Origin: Craspedostauros australis
Taxonomy: Eukaryota; Bacillariophyta; Bacillariophyceae; Mastogloiales; Achnanthaceae
Assembly: GCA_026770025.1 (NCBI GenBank)
Contig: JAMXDE010000050.1
Span: 248,001-312,000 of the forward strand
Direction: 5' to 3'
Length of the DNA stretch: 64,000 nucleotides
Below, one piece after another: positions 10,301-19,893 of this stretch. Every line of letters begins with the position of its first letter. Within the stretch, counting starts at the first letter, position 1. Made by a program: the position numbers and the translations under genes. Under the pieces are notes generated by a model, which was not told the origin of the DNA, did not search any database, and saw only the letters and a program-made list of their open reading frames with translations.

Positions 10301-10982
10301 CATCGATGCACTGGCCAAGCACACTGGGATCAAGAAGAGCAAGCTCGTCTCCACCATCAAAGAGTATCAATTCGCCGCGCTATCAGGCAGCGACGAGTAC
10401 GGCAAGACGTCGTTCCGTGGTGTGGCCGGCAAAAATCTGTCGAAGGAGACTTTCTATGCCGGAAGAGTGACGCCGGTCCTGCATTACTGCATGGGTGGCA
10501 TCAAGATCGACCACGATGGCAATGTGCTGCGTGATGATGGCACTTACATCGAGGGTCTCCATGCTGCCGGTGAAGTGACTGGCGGCGTGCACGGCAACAA
10601 CCGGTTGGGCGGCAACTCCCTGCTCGAATGCACCGTCTACGGCACCATCGTGGGCATGAAACTGCCAGTGAAGGCCACCACGGACCGGTCCTCGCACAAT
10701 GTGGGATCAAAAGCGGCGACCACGCAATCCAAGGCGGTCAAACAGCTTCCATCCATCACGGCCGCAGAGCTGGCAACGCACAACACGGTGGATGATCTGT
10801 GGGTGGCGGTCCATGGCACCATCTACGACTTCACGGACTTTGCCGATGAGCATCCCGCTGGCGCCGAGTCCATCATCAAGCTGGCCGGAACAGACGGCAC
10901 AGCGGCCTTTGAAGCCGTCCACAACGAAGGCCTGTTAGATGACTTCGAAGAGGACAAGAAGGGCATCCTTGTTAGAGCGTGA
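7353..10982 (+). CDS. ERO1 - fumarate reductase - cytochrome b5 fusion protein
   Basis: A single uninterrupted frame encodes 1,209 residues from the ATG at 7353. That start places a signal peptide (AATMLLALMAPCLIRA) at the N-terminus; an ATG at 7185 would add 56 polar residues. Residues about 60-545 are ERO1, the ER flavin oxidase that re-oxidises protein disulfide isomerase. They include HIWDAIYEENC, CLEERILYRLISGLH, NLHFAYVVMLRAVRK and the active site CVQCQQC (475-481), then GTALKILF. A Ser/Thr-rich and acidic insert occupies 119-225. After a helical linker, residues about 641-1100 are a soluble fumarate reductase flavoprotein: VIVGSGLAGLSAA, GGNSNKASSGINA, GHSYKRTHRP, VVLATGGFAAD, QIHPTGWIDP, FCNELGTRAYVT and HGNNRLGGNSLLECTVYG. 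The last 90 residues are cytochrome b5 with heme ligands in DEHPAGAES and VHNEGLL. No KDEL-type tail is present. Confidence 0.93.
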   Translation: MSRRHRAQHAATMLLALMAPCLIRALDSPTRLAKETSPNTNNEWRRSASPTWMPDTVFPTGQIDDTLCQMEDLEKANDSQLHSILNELKHQAFFRNFVVDLEHNCPLQSTKVHADTKGGVSSSSSSTSSSSTSTSTSTSTTEATPPLGSTEPEEDEFECSGGADELDDDAEPLCTVDTGSDDAMGDFGFGFGASSGFGGGMGSSSATPATSSSKSKSSAAYDDLESNALNSIQREGFHSQQQQDAFAWKKQTDMVVGEAEPCDGDDDDPLPEHFWMDICSNINAGDTTKVVDLAKNPERNTAYDGKHIWDAIYEENCIAQNSQQEMCLEERILYRLISGLHTSTTLSIAKNYYPPSKKKNRTSYEANPEYFMDKFQDHPEYIRNLHFAYVVMLRAVRKASSHLYDYPIHTGNSVEDDAASILLKRLLDSAILRSCSSVFSAFDESVMFHESSGDVVSLQQNFKGVFHNISSILDCVQCQQCKLHGKMAMLGYGTALKILFVPQDLLTLERNEVVALINTIARLSESIVEVRELTSLYWETQHKKVQALEAVTPPDTSKSGALTVDSFDLLDIVVGLISSLGREGRISVDRETELIDLALQRHPELLVLAKHYSEDTDRFLLLARSIGSLPDQEATEPPQPDAVIVGSGLAGLSAALNILDRGGSVVIVEKEHLLGGNSNKASSGINACCPQNQTYGDFIDSFRNDTIKSAGEVADLDLIETLVTNSGDAVQWLKNRVGVDLSLLAQLGGHSYKRTHRPSNGMAGAEIIYHIQKAVRAYEKTGQVKIMVDTKVMKLVTQGDRVIGVSCETPNGPTDILADNVVLATGGFAADRSNGSYLERHRPEFMSMPATAGAFSTGDGITLATTLGAATRDMDKVQIHPTGWIDPKDPHNPSKILAAELMRGVGGMLINDDGQRFCNELGTRAYVTDKMLSHNANYTKTGKWDPSSEVPTFNLILASEAAADGKKHVDLYTHKGLLTKLEGIDALAKHTGIKKSKLVSTIKEYQFAALSGSDEYGKTSFRGVAGKNLSKETFYAGRVTPVLHYCMGGIKIDHDGNVLRDDGTYIEGLHAAGEVTGGVHGNNRLGGNSLLECTVYGTIVGMKLPVKATTDRSSHNVGSKAATTQSKAVKQLPSITAAELATHNTVDDLWVAVHGTIYDFTDFADEHPAGAESIIKLAGTDGTAAFEAVHNEGLLDDFEEDKKGILVRA

Positions 10983-11238
10983 ACTTAGCGATTAGAACTG
11001 ATGTTGATGATAATTAGAGTGTTAATCTTAGTAAAGCAACTTCGAAATGGTTAGTCGTAGGTTCTCCTCAGAGCGTTGATGACCACCATCTTTGCACACG
11101 AAACTGGTTGGTCTGGATTGTGGCCGACGTGATGCCTTGCCATTTGCTGAGCTGTCACGCAGATTCGGGCTTTTGGGTGTTGGGGTTGGATCTGGTGAGG
11201 AAAGCACATCGCATCCTAGACATTCGCACCGTGGACAA

Positions 11239-14088
11239 TCACGACATCACCAACGATGCTCGCGATTGGATTTCCGGCGTCAATTCTCCCACGATGTGAA
11301 TCACAAACAGCAATCCATGCTTCTGCAACGCCGATGACGCTGATGAGAATGCCGTCATGGATGGAGTATCCTCCACCATCTCGCGAATCATCCATTGCTC
11401 CGATGCGTCGTCACATTCCATGGCCACGGCGATGCAATCGTTGTGGCGTTGCAACGCGAGCAGATCGTCGCGCAAATTCGTCGTTTGTGTGGAATCGTAA
11501 AGATTCTTCATCATTTTGTGCTGCGACGGACGGATGGTTTGTGGCAGGCAAGCGGCACCTCTCATGGTTTGGATGGACTTCCAGAGTTTCTGGTGTTTGG
11601 TTGGATTGTTGCAGATGACAATGACGGTGGGGGTCAGTATGTGATTCTTCCAATAGTCCAGCACAGTCCTGCAATTGAATGGAACGGACATGTTGGAATG
11701 GGAATGAGAATCAGATTCGTGGAGATGCAGAATGCCCGAGGGGTCCTTGCGAAGCTCCAGACGGTCATGTCCCACCAGGAGAGCGATGTTGTTGTCGTTG
11801 GGACGAAATTGAACCTGAACGGTCAACGTTGGAGTGTGCGGTAAGGTCTGCATCATCTTCCGCACGTAGTATCCGACCATTCGAATTTGTTGGACGATGG
11901 TTCGGATGTCGCTGTCGTCGTCATTGTGGCCACCATCCAATCGCACGAAGACGTTGGATGCTTTGGCCGTTTGTTCCACCAATCTCGTCAGGTACATTTC
12001 GTAGAATTGTTTCTGATCTTGACCGGAAATCGCTTGCAACGTGATTGTGGACAACGTTTGGAACATGGGAAGACGACGCAGCATGTTGCCGCAATCCTCT
12101 TCGAGCTTGTAATTGGACGTGTAGATGGTGACGATGGAACGATCCTTGTGGATTCCGCGTTTGTCAGAGTTGCGCGGCACGCTTTGGTTAGCTCTGCCCA
12201 GGTTTGCTGCCGCATCCTCGCTGCTGTAGTGCCGACCTGAAAATCGTTGATGGATCATCTGAGTGACGTTGGTCTGATCCGGGTCGCTTGGCATTTCCTC
12301 CATGCCCAGCACGACCAGCCCCGGTTTATTCTGAGTGCGTGTCATGCGCCGTTGCTGGATAATGCCCATGATGGACATGTCATTGTTGTTGGGACGCAAT
12401 TCGAAGTCGGAATTGAGCACATCATGTGGTTTGTTCAAGTTTTGCTTGATGAAACGGACCATCAGGTTGGAATCGAGATGCGCCGCGATGGCTTCGGATA
12501 GTGCCGGCGGGAAGTGTCGCACGAAGGATGACTTGCCGCAACCTGCTCTGCCGTGAATGTACAGTGCAAGTGGCGATGTCGGTTCGAAGTGCGCATGGAG
12601 GTAGATTGGTTGTGATACGAGTATGTCGTTGGTGATGGAAGTCGAAGATTCGGATGATGATGTTGCAGATGCCTCCGGCGCTGCGCAGATGCCCCAAAGC
12701 AAGAATCTCCGCAAATCGCCGTGAAGTTGTTGACGAAAGTTTGATGAGCAAATGTACCCGTTGTGTTCCAATGCTCCCCAGAAGGTGGTCATCATCTCAT
12801 CGACGAGTTTGATGATGCCATGCTGCAGAATGATCCATTGCGATGGGAGGAACTGAAAGAGCGAGGATGGTCTTGTCGTGTCGATGGCTGGATCGTACAG
12901 GTACACGGTGATTCTGTCAAAGTTTGCATCGCTGGATGGTCGAAACATCATGCCGGTGATGGTGCAGGATAGATCACGTTGGAAGCGATTCACGAGGACA
13001 TTTGACAGCGTACTGCTCTGTGCCATGACGAGTTCCAACTCTCGTCGCAACTGCGAAGACTGGATGGTGCTGTTGCGGCTTTGATGGCAGATGACATCAA
13101 TGAGCTTGTCCATCCGTTGCTGTTGTTTATCTGCTGGGGTGGTGGAGCTCGTGACATGTTCGTTCGTGTCGATGGCTTCAGCTGTTGCTGCTCCCGTCAC
13201 ACTCACTTTGGATGTGGATGCGCAGGACAAATTGATTTTGCAGGACCCTTCAAGCGTTTCAACCTCCGAACGGATTTGTGCAATATTCAAAGCCTCCGAA
13301 CACACCTCCCGCAAGCGTTGACAGAATGCGATGCAGATGTACGCTGCTCTGCAGTCTCGTTGGAAGATCTGTTCCAGCTGCTGCTGCTGCGGATGGAGAC
13401 CCATCATCGTGACGAGATACAGTCGGCTCGTATGTACCAAGTCGCACGACTCCTGCGCAGTTCCGTTGGACATGCAGTCGGCCATAGATTTCTTGTAGAT
13501 CGACACCGCAGGTCTCGGCGAGCATAGCAGCGACGTCCGAACGCCTACACGCTGGAAGATGGAGCGCAATTTGTGAACGGAACTGCCGACGGTTCCATCT
13601 TGGATGATCGCTGTCGGCAGCCCGGATTGAAGGCAGAGATCGTGTACTGCCCTCATCGTCGTCGAGTCGTCTTCGCTATCGTGAGACCCATCGCCATGGC
13701 GCGAACCACCAGCAACAGCCCCAGCATCACCATCGTCCACTTGAGGTCGCTTGACCTCCAACTCATCGCTGATCCTTGCGCGCTTGGCATCCCGTGGGTT
13801 ATGCACCGTCATCTTTGCTGCTCCGCTCTCTTCTTCTCTTATGCGTCCTGCATTAGACTGATGAGTCGTCTCCTTGCTTCCGTCGATGTCGATGTCAAGT
13901 GGCTTTCGATGGCAATTGGTAGTGGACTGTAGTGGGTCGTACAATGGCTCGCTTTCTACCATGCGACCACAATCCAACGAACAAACACCATAACGCCAAT
14001 CGCCACGCATCCAAAGCAACGAAGAACTCGATGGAAAGGAAAGATCGCATTGGTGAGATGATTCGTGGAGGTGTTTGTTTGTTGGCAT
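11239..14088 (-). CDS. Orphan P-loop NTPase, 949 residues
   Basis: This long intron-free ORF belongs to no family I recognise. A nucleotide-binding core is visible: Walker A HGRAGCGKSS at about residue 513, a Walker B-like strand GLVVLGMEEMP at about 589 (Glu where a catalytic acid is expected) and a sensor-1-like strand SIVTIYTSN at about 654, followed by MLRRLPMF. The spacing resembles AAA-type ATPases. The first 150 residues are polar with a basic, nuclear-signal-like RDAKRARISDELEVKR, and there is no signal peptide. The N-terminal 350 residues contain many Gln and Cys and no known domain. The start is uncertain: ATGs at 14088, about 13962 and about 13812 are all in frame. Confidence 0.75.
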   Translation of the reverse strand: MPTNKHLHESSHQCDLSFPSSSSLLWMRGDWRYGVCSLDCGRMVESEPLYDPLQSTTNCHRKPLDIDIDGSKETTHQSNAGRIREEESGAAKMTVHNPRDAKRARISDELEVKRPQVDDGDAGAVAGGSRHGDGSHDSEDDSTTMRAVHDLCLQSGLPTAIIQDGTVGSSVHKLRSIFQRVGVRTSLLCSPRPAVSIYKKSMADCMSNGTAQESCDLVHTSRLYLVTMMGLHPQQQQLEQIFQRDCRAAYICIAFCQRLREVCSEALNIAQIRSEVETLEGSCKINLSCASTSKVSVTGAATAEAIDTNEHVTSSTTPADKQQQRMDKLIDVICHQSRNSTIQSSQLRRELELVMAQSSTLSNVLVNRFQRDLSCTITGMMFRPSSDANFDRITVYLYDPAIDTTRPSSLFQFLPSQWIILQHGIIKLVDEMMTTFWGALEHNGYICSSNFRQQLHGDLRRFLLWGICAAPEASATSSSESSTSITNDILVSQPIYLHAHFEPTSPLALYIHGRAGCGKSSFVRHFPPALSEAIAAHLDSNLMVRFIKQNLNKPHDVLNSDFELRPNNNDMSIMGIIQQRRMTRTQNKPGLVVLGMEEMPSDPDQTNVTQMIHQRFSGRHYSSEDAAANLGRANQSVPRNSDKRGIHKDRSIVTIYTSNYKLEEDCGNMLRRLPMFQTLSTITLQAISGQDQKQFYEMYLTRLVEQTAKASNVFVRLDGGHNDDDSDIRTIVQQIRMVGYYVRKMMQTLPHTPTLTVQVQFRPNDNNIALLVGHDRLELRKDPSGILHLHESDSHSHSNMSVPFNCRTVLDYWKNHILTPTVIVICNNPTKHQKLWKSIQTMRGAACLPQTIRPSQHKMMKNLYDSTQTTNLRDDLLALQRHNDCIAVAMECDDASEQWMIREMVEDTPSMTAFSSASSALQKHGLLFVIHIVGELTPEIQSRASLVMS

Positions 14089-14450
14089 GTTTCATTCATT
14101 TTTTCGGTTCGAATTGAGAAGAAAACACAATCGGAATTCATGACGTCATCGCTGCCGGATGTGTTATTCGTATGAGTCATACATGACTAGTGTCCACAAC
14201 AAAACACGATTCAATTTGACACGAATTTCGCTTCTTTTGCTCTCGTCATCACCCCAACCAAAATCCACAAGCAACTGCCGCGATCCACACCAACATCACT
14301 GCCGCCACCACCATCGCTACCGCAACTGCTTCTCCTCCCACAATCCATGCCATCATGCAAACCACACAGCAACATATTATCTAATAGTGTATTCTATTCT
14401 ATTATTCTCTACATTCTACAATAACATCGACATATTGTACTATTACCACC
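14089..14450. other. Divergent intergenic region with AT-rich motif
   Basis: This 362-bp stretch lies between two divergent genes. It is C/A-rich in the middle and becomes AT-rich within 60 bp of the rightward start. It includes TATTCTATTATTCT at 14395-14408, listed separately. Confidence 0.5.
14395..14408 (+). promoter_or_regulatory. Shared upstream motif TATTCTATTATTCT
   Basis: The motif ends 42 bp before the start codon of the ankyrin protein at 14451. The same 13-mer TATTCTATTATTC occurs just upstream of two other genes in the window (39285-39297 on the minus strand and 49658-49671). It may be a core promoter element or a simple AT-rich repeat. Confidence 0.35.
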
Positions 14451-15344
14451 ATGCCAACGACCGGCGCCGACTGGAAGAACCTGATGAAGGTGACGAGTGA
14501 GAACGACGTGGGCCTCGTCGCACGTCATCTCAAGGACGGCACCGACGTCAACTTTCAGCATGCCGAGTACCTGTCATGCCCCATCTTCGAGGCAATCCGA
14601 GGCAGCGGCAACGTGGAGCTGGTCCGCATGCTGATCGAGGATGGCAACGCCGATGCGCAGATCTCGGAGGACCTCACGGACAGCGTGCCGCTCGAGGTCG
14701 CTGTGGAGGAGCGGCAACATGACATCGTCGATTATCTGCTGCAGCACCTGGCGACGCAATTGAAGGCGCCGGATGCGGGGCAGTACGTCAAGACGATTTG
14801 CGTCACCATTCCTGACGACTACGACGAAGATTTCCTCCGATTCCTCGTTGGTTTGGGCCATTACGTCTTGATCGAGAGTACCAATGACAGCACGGCGGCT
14901 ACAGAAGAACTCGCACAATCCCTTGTGCATGCCACGGGCAACAAGAAAGTCAAGGTTCTGAATGATAACGACTCAGCTGCAGCAGCAGATCTTGCGCAGG
15001 TCCACTATTGGATCACACCTTCGGCAGACAACGGCGTCGAAGATGCATGGGCCAAGCTGAGAACGCGACAAGAGCAGATGACGTCGTTGCAACGCACCAT
15101 CGTCTTGACGAAGTCTCCCAGCAAACAGCTGCGCGATCAACTGCAGCAGGGTTCCAAGATGGTTGGTTTCGTTGATCCAACTACCAGCAATCTCACATCG
15201 AAAGTGTGGGATGCAGTCGCCCATCCCTTCGTGCAGCATCCTCGAAGTGCCTGGCCTTCCGCTGTGTGGCACCTCCTGACGACCTGGGATCCGGTGGATG
15301 GAAAGATTTTCAACTATCAGCGCACAGAGGAGACTTCCGTATAG
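14451..15344 (+). CDS. Small ankyrin-repeat protein
   Basis: The 297-residue ORF has two or three weak ankyrin repeats in its first 110 residues: CPIFEAIRGSGNVELVRMLI and VPLEVAVEERQHDIVDYLL. An alpha/beta region follows (ICVTIPDDYDEDFLRFLVGL, GHYVLIESTND) that could be a Rossmann-like fold, and the end is rich in Trp and His. No signal peptide or membrane segment is seen. It is not close to the ankyrin-BTB family elsewhere in the window, because it lacks BTB and the shared C-terminal motif. Ankyrin repeats mediate protein binding; the partner is unknown. Confidence 0.75.
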   Translation: MPTTGADWKNLMKVTSENDVGLVARHLKDGTDVNFQHAEYLSCPIFEAIRGSGNVELVRMLIEDGNADAQISEDLTDSVPLEVAVEERQHDIVDYLLQHLATQLKAPDAGQYVKTICVTIPDDYDEDFLRFLVGLGHYVLIESTNDSTAATEELAQSLVHATGNKKVKVLNDNDSAAAADLAQVHYWITPSADNGVEDAWAKLRTRQEQMTSLQRTIVLTKSPSKQLRDQLQQGSKMVGFVDPTTSNLTSKVWDAVAHPFVQHPRSAWPSAVWHLLTTWDPVDGKIFNYQRTEETSV

Positions 15345-15768
15345 TATGATCGTTGGAAAGTTGGAAATGGGAGTTGTGTTGTTTTGCGTTGTGGCAGTGG
15401 GGTTGGCGGATCTGGAAAGATGGCAAGATAGGTCGTATGGTACGAGTGGGAAGAGATGTCTGCATTCCGCGTTGGATGGAAACAACCGTACGTAGCTTTG
15501 AGGTAAATACGGATGACGAACCAACGATAAAATAATTGGCTGATTTCCGAAAACTGAATTTTGACAAGAACGCGACAGGCACGTGATTCACCACCTTTTG
15601 CGTTCGCCTTCGCGACCAATCATGGTGTCATCGTGGACGCAACGCCATCGCACCGTGACTGTTGCCACCCTCATTCATTCATTCATTCAATCATTCAATC
15701 ATTCAATCATTCATTCATTCATTCATTCAAGCAAGCAATCCAATCGCCATTCATTGATTCGTTGAACG
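15345..15768. other. Intergenic region before CobQ
   Basis: This 424-bp stretch between two rightward genes contains the ATTC microsatellite at 15671-15730. Otherwise it shows no coding signal. Confidence 0.5.
15671..15730 (+). repeat. (ATTC)n microsatellite
   Basis: About 60 bp of ATTC units, with several ATTCA variants, lie 39 bp upstream of the CobQ start codon and probably fall in its 5' UTR. Confidence 0.9.
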
Positions 15769-18700
15769 ATGGGTACAAGCAAGGCTGGCAGCGTCCACAG
15801 CAACGGGAGCAGAAGCGGCAGAAGCGGCAGAAGCGGAAGGAGCGGTAGAAGCGGCGGCAGTGGCAGGAAGAGTACTGCCAGCAACATGAACGACGGACGA
15901 TGCCGTTCATTGGGCATCATGGGAACGATGTCGGATGCTGGCAAAACCACCATCACGGCAGGCATCTGCCGCATCTTCTCCAACGCCAAACGTCAGGTGG
16001 CACCCTTCAAGGCGCAGAACATGAGCAACAACGCCGCACCCGCGCTGCTGCCCAGCCATGAACGCCGCGAAGTTCTCTACTCCGCCTTCCAACGTGCCAT
16101 CCAAACCAAACCTCGCAGCAACCAGCACAACAAACCCGATCACGGATACGGCGAGATCGGCACAGCGCAGGCCCTGCAGGCCGAGGCCTGCCGGTTGCTT
16201 CCGCGCGTCGAGATGAATCCAGTCCTATTGAAGAGCGGCGGCAAGAACGAGCACGGTGAATACATGTGCTCCGTCGTCGTGCTGGGCAAGCAAATTGCCA
16301 AGGAAACGTACGGCGACTTGAAGCAGCGCACGACGACGTTGCGCGCCATGGTCCTGGCATCGCACACGGCCTTGATGGAAGCGACCGATGCCGATGTCAT
16401 CGTGCTGGAAGGGGCCGGCAGTTGCACGGAATTGAACCTGATCGATCGCGATATCGTCAATCTGCCGTTGGTGCGGTCCTTGAACTGTCCCTGGCTGCTC
16501 GTGGCGAACATCGATGTCGGCGGTGTCTTCGCGCAGATCGTGGGCACGAAGGCGTGCGTGTCGGAACGCGATTGGGAGCTGTGCGCGGGAATCATCGTCA
16601 ACATGCTGCGCGGAGAGGCCAAGTACTTTGAGCCTGGTCCGAAAATGATTGAGGTACGTGGTTTTGCGCCAGTTTGGTACGAGTGCAGGGTGGGTTGTTT
16701 ATGAAGCCCGCAGTTCATAGTTGGCGTGGATCGAGCGTTGCACGTTGCCTGATTAATGCATCCTGCGATTCTGAAGGCTGCAACATATCTTCATGATATC
16801 TTCCACTCTCGATCTTGCGGTGACCAACGACTACTGGATCACATACTTTCTGCACTTCTCACATTCGCCTTCCTCACCCCATTTCTTCTGATAATCGTTC
16901 CATACTCACACTAATACCCACAGACGATGGTGGGAAAGCCAGTCTTCGTGGTGCCGTATCTGTACAATCTTAACTTGCCCGAGGAGGATGGTCTTGGCAT
17001 CGAACGGCGATTGGCCAAGGAGAGCAAACCTGTCATCTCCAAGCGACCAACAAATGATGCGACGGACACGTCCTCAACGGCATCGAACTCGAACATTCGC
17101 AAACCTGCGAACGTTGTCGTCATTGCGTATCCTCACACGGCGATCGCGGACGATTTGGTCCCGTTGGAAGCAGACACTCGGTTCAACGTGGAGTGGAGAC
17201 GCACGAACATACCCAAACCGTATCCCCACACCACCGCCGTCATCCTGCCGGGATCTAGGTTGACGCGATTCGATTTGAGATGGCTGCGCAATTCCGGTTG
17301 GGCCGAGTTCTTGCAAGAGCATGCCGTTGCTGGCGGTCACATTTTGGGATTGTGCGGAGGATTCCAAATACTGGGTCGTAGAGTGGAAGATCCAGATGGC
17401 GTTGAGGGCGTCGGCGAGACGGACGGCATGAACCTCCTGCCGCTCATCACCACCATCGAGCCGGCCGAAAGTAAGGTCGTGCGACCGCGCAAAGCGAAGC
17501 TCATCCGTTCCAACCTGCGAGTGGAAGGTTTCGAATTGCATTGCGGCAGCACCACCATCATCAACGACGGCCGCAAATTCGAACCGCTGTTGCGATTCAA
17601 TTCTGGCGAAACCGACGGTTTGACGGATGGCCGCGTGTCGGGCACGTATCTGCATGGTATCCTGCGATCTGCCGAAGCGAGAGTCGAACTTCTCGTGCCC
17701 AAGGCCAGCCGAGATACGCTGCCAGAGGTGGACATGACTGAGATCGTCGATCCGTTGGATCGTCTCGCTGATCATCTTGTGTCATGCGGTCTGACGATCG
17801 ATGTGCTGGACAACATGCTATCGAAACAAGTCTTTATTGGTCCGGATCCGAGGAAACGGCGTGCAAAGAAATCGCCGCCGCCGTCTCCGAGTCCCTCTGC
17901 ACAAAGAGGAGGAGGGAGCCCTCAGGGGGCGGAGGAAAAGAAGGAACCGGATTTTACAGAAACAGAAGGATCAGCGGGAGACACCGACTTCGATGAATGG
18001 GGGCGAAACGAAGACAGCGAAGATCAAGCAGGCGGCATGGGCAGCGCAGACTTTTTCAATCAACAAGAACCGACCGAACCAAAAGCCGAACCGGAAACAG
18101 AGCTGAACGAAGAAGCGTCGTTGGGATCGAAATCATCTGCGTCTGCATCGTCAAAGGCTCTCTCGAAGGCGTCGTCGAAGGCGTCGTCGAAAGCGTCTTC
18201 CAAGGCATTGTCGAAGGCCTCGTCAAAGGCATCATCAAAACCTGCATCTGTACGATCTCAGACATCATCGAAGGCACCATCCAAGCCTGCATCCACCAGA
18301 TCACAAGCGTCATCGCACGGCTCACCCAAACCTGCATCCGCAAGGTCCCAGACGTCATCCAAAGCTCCATCTGCGGCATCATCGAAGGGATCTTCGAAAT
18401 CAGCATCTTCAAGACCGGAGGTGTTATCCAAATCGCTCTCAAAGGCGTCGGTCAAGTCTTCTGATTCAGAATCACCATCCGAGGCGTCATCCAAGGCCTC
18501 TTCTAAAGCGCCGTCGAAGGCATCATCGAAAGCCTCTTCTAAAGCACCGTCGAAGGCATCATCGAGAGCGTCATCAACAGCTCCGTCTAAACCGTCATCG
18601 TCCAAGGCATCGTTGAAGTCTCCGTCAAAGGCAGCGTCGGTGTCATCAGTATCTTCGTCATCAGCATCTTCGTCGTCATCAGCATCTTCGTCGTCATCAT

Positions 18701-19893
18701 CATCATCATCAGTGCGAAAACAGTCCAAGCCGAGCAAAGCAGAACCACCATCACCTGCATCGATCCCATCGCTATCATCGTCAGCACGAAGAGGAATAAT
18801 AATCGAAACGGTGGAGGAAGAAGATTCTGACAGCCAGAGCGAATCCGAGAACATCACAGAGCAAATGGCACAGATGGATTTTGAGGATCCGTTTGCGAAT
18901 GTCAAAACACCTGCAGAAGCTGAAGAGGATGATGACTTCTTTTCAAACGATGCATTTGGAGGAACAGCAGAATCTAAGGCGATCAAACCAGACGACGGTG
19001 TGTTCGGAGGAGCAAATCTGCAAGTTGAAGATGTCGAAGAAGTGGAAGAAGAATTTGAAGAATTGGTCTTCGAGGATGTACCCTTCGAGACGACCTTTGA
19101 CGGATCAAACGGAGGGTCCTACGAGGAGGAGGAAGTGGTGGAAGATGATGATGTAGAAGAAGAGGAGGTTATCGAAGAGTTCATTGATGAGGAATATGAC
19201 GTTGAAGTCGTCGAAGAAAGTGTGGGGTCCAGATCGTCGGCAAGATCGGGCGCAGCTTCTGCCGCGAATTCGGCAAAGAGCTCTCGCAAGGGATCGGTGG
19301 CGGACTCTGCATCAAGGGCTAGCCGAACATCTCGCAGCGGTTCGCAGAAAAACTCGGTCGCTGGATCCGTCGCATCGTCGAAATCCGGAAACAGTTCACG
19401 CAACGGCTCCCGTGCCGGTAAGGCTGCCGAAGCCGACGTGGTATCGCGATCGGGCCGTAGTTCGCGCTCAGGATCGGCTGCAGATTCAGCATCGCATTCG
19501 AGTCAAAAGTCGTATGCCCGTTCTTCCGGAGATTCGGCGTGGCTTTCCAACGACAATTCCGATGCAGGTTCAGCCATGGGCTCCGTATCACGATCAAGCC
19601 GCAAATCAAATGCAAGCTCTGCAGGCGATTCAGCATCGCGTTCAAGCAGGAGATCGCACGCGAGTTCTGCAGGAGACTCGGTTTCACGCTCCAGTCGCAA
19701 ATCGTATTCGACCTCCACAAGTGACTCTCAATCTCGCTACAGCAACGAGTCCTATGGAAGCTCTGCAGGAAGTTCTGCGCCAGGTTCAACATCGCGAAGT
19801 TCACGCAAAGGATCGAACTCGAGCTACGGGTCTGCATCAAGTTCCTCGTCTGGGTCTGGGTCTCACTCGACGTTCGAAGCAGATTTTGGATAG
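15769..19893 (+). CDS. cobQ: Cobyric acid synthase (CobQ) with long Ser/Lys-rich tail
   Basis: Exons are 15769..16653 and 16924..19893 (intron 270 nt, GTACGT...CAG, phase 0), giving 1,284 residues. CobQ/CbiP is the glutamine-dependent amidase of the corrin ring in vitamin B12 synthesis. An (SGR)n leader precedes the ATPase domain: GTMSDAGKTT (52-61), VAPFKAQNMSNN, GEIGTAQALQAEACR, MNPVLLKS, VLEGAGSCTELNL and VANIDVGGVFAQIVGT. The glutaminase domain has VILPGSRLT, the nucleophile in GLCGGFQ (Cys439) and the His in GTYLHGI (His539). After about residue 605 the same frame continues as KASS-type repeats (about 680-900), an acidic stretch and SRSSRKS-type repeats to the end. No organelle signal is visible. 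The two enzymatic domains look intact; the tail is not part of the family. Confidence 0.92.

Noticed and set aside
15671-15730. ATTC repeats as a CRISPR-like array
   Set aside because: The units are 4-5 bp with no spacers, so this is an ordinary microsatellite.
18160-18720. KASS repeats of CobQ as a silaffin gene
   Set aside because: There is no signal peptide and no RRIL-type processing site, and the repeats are in frame with the CobQ domains.
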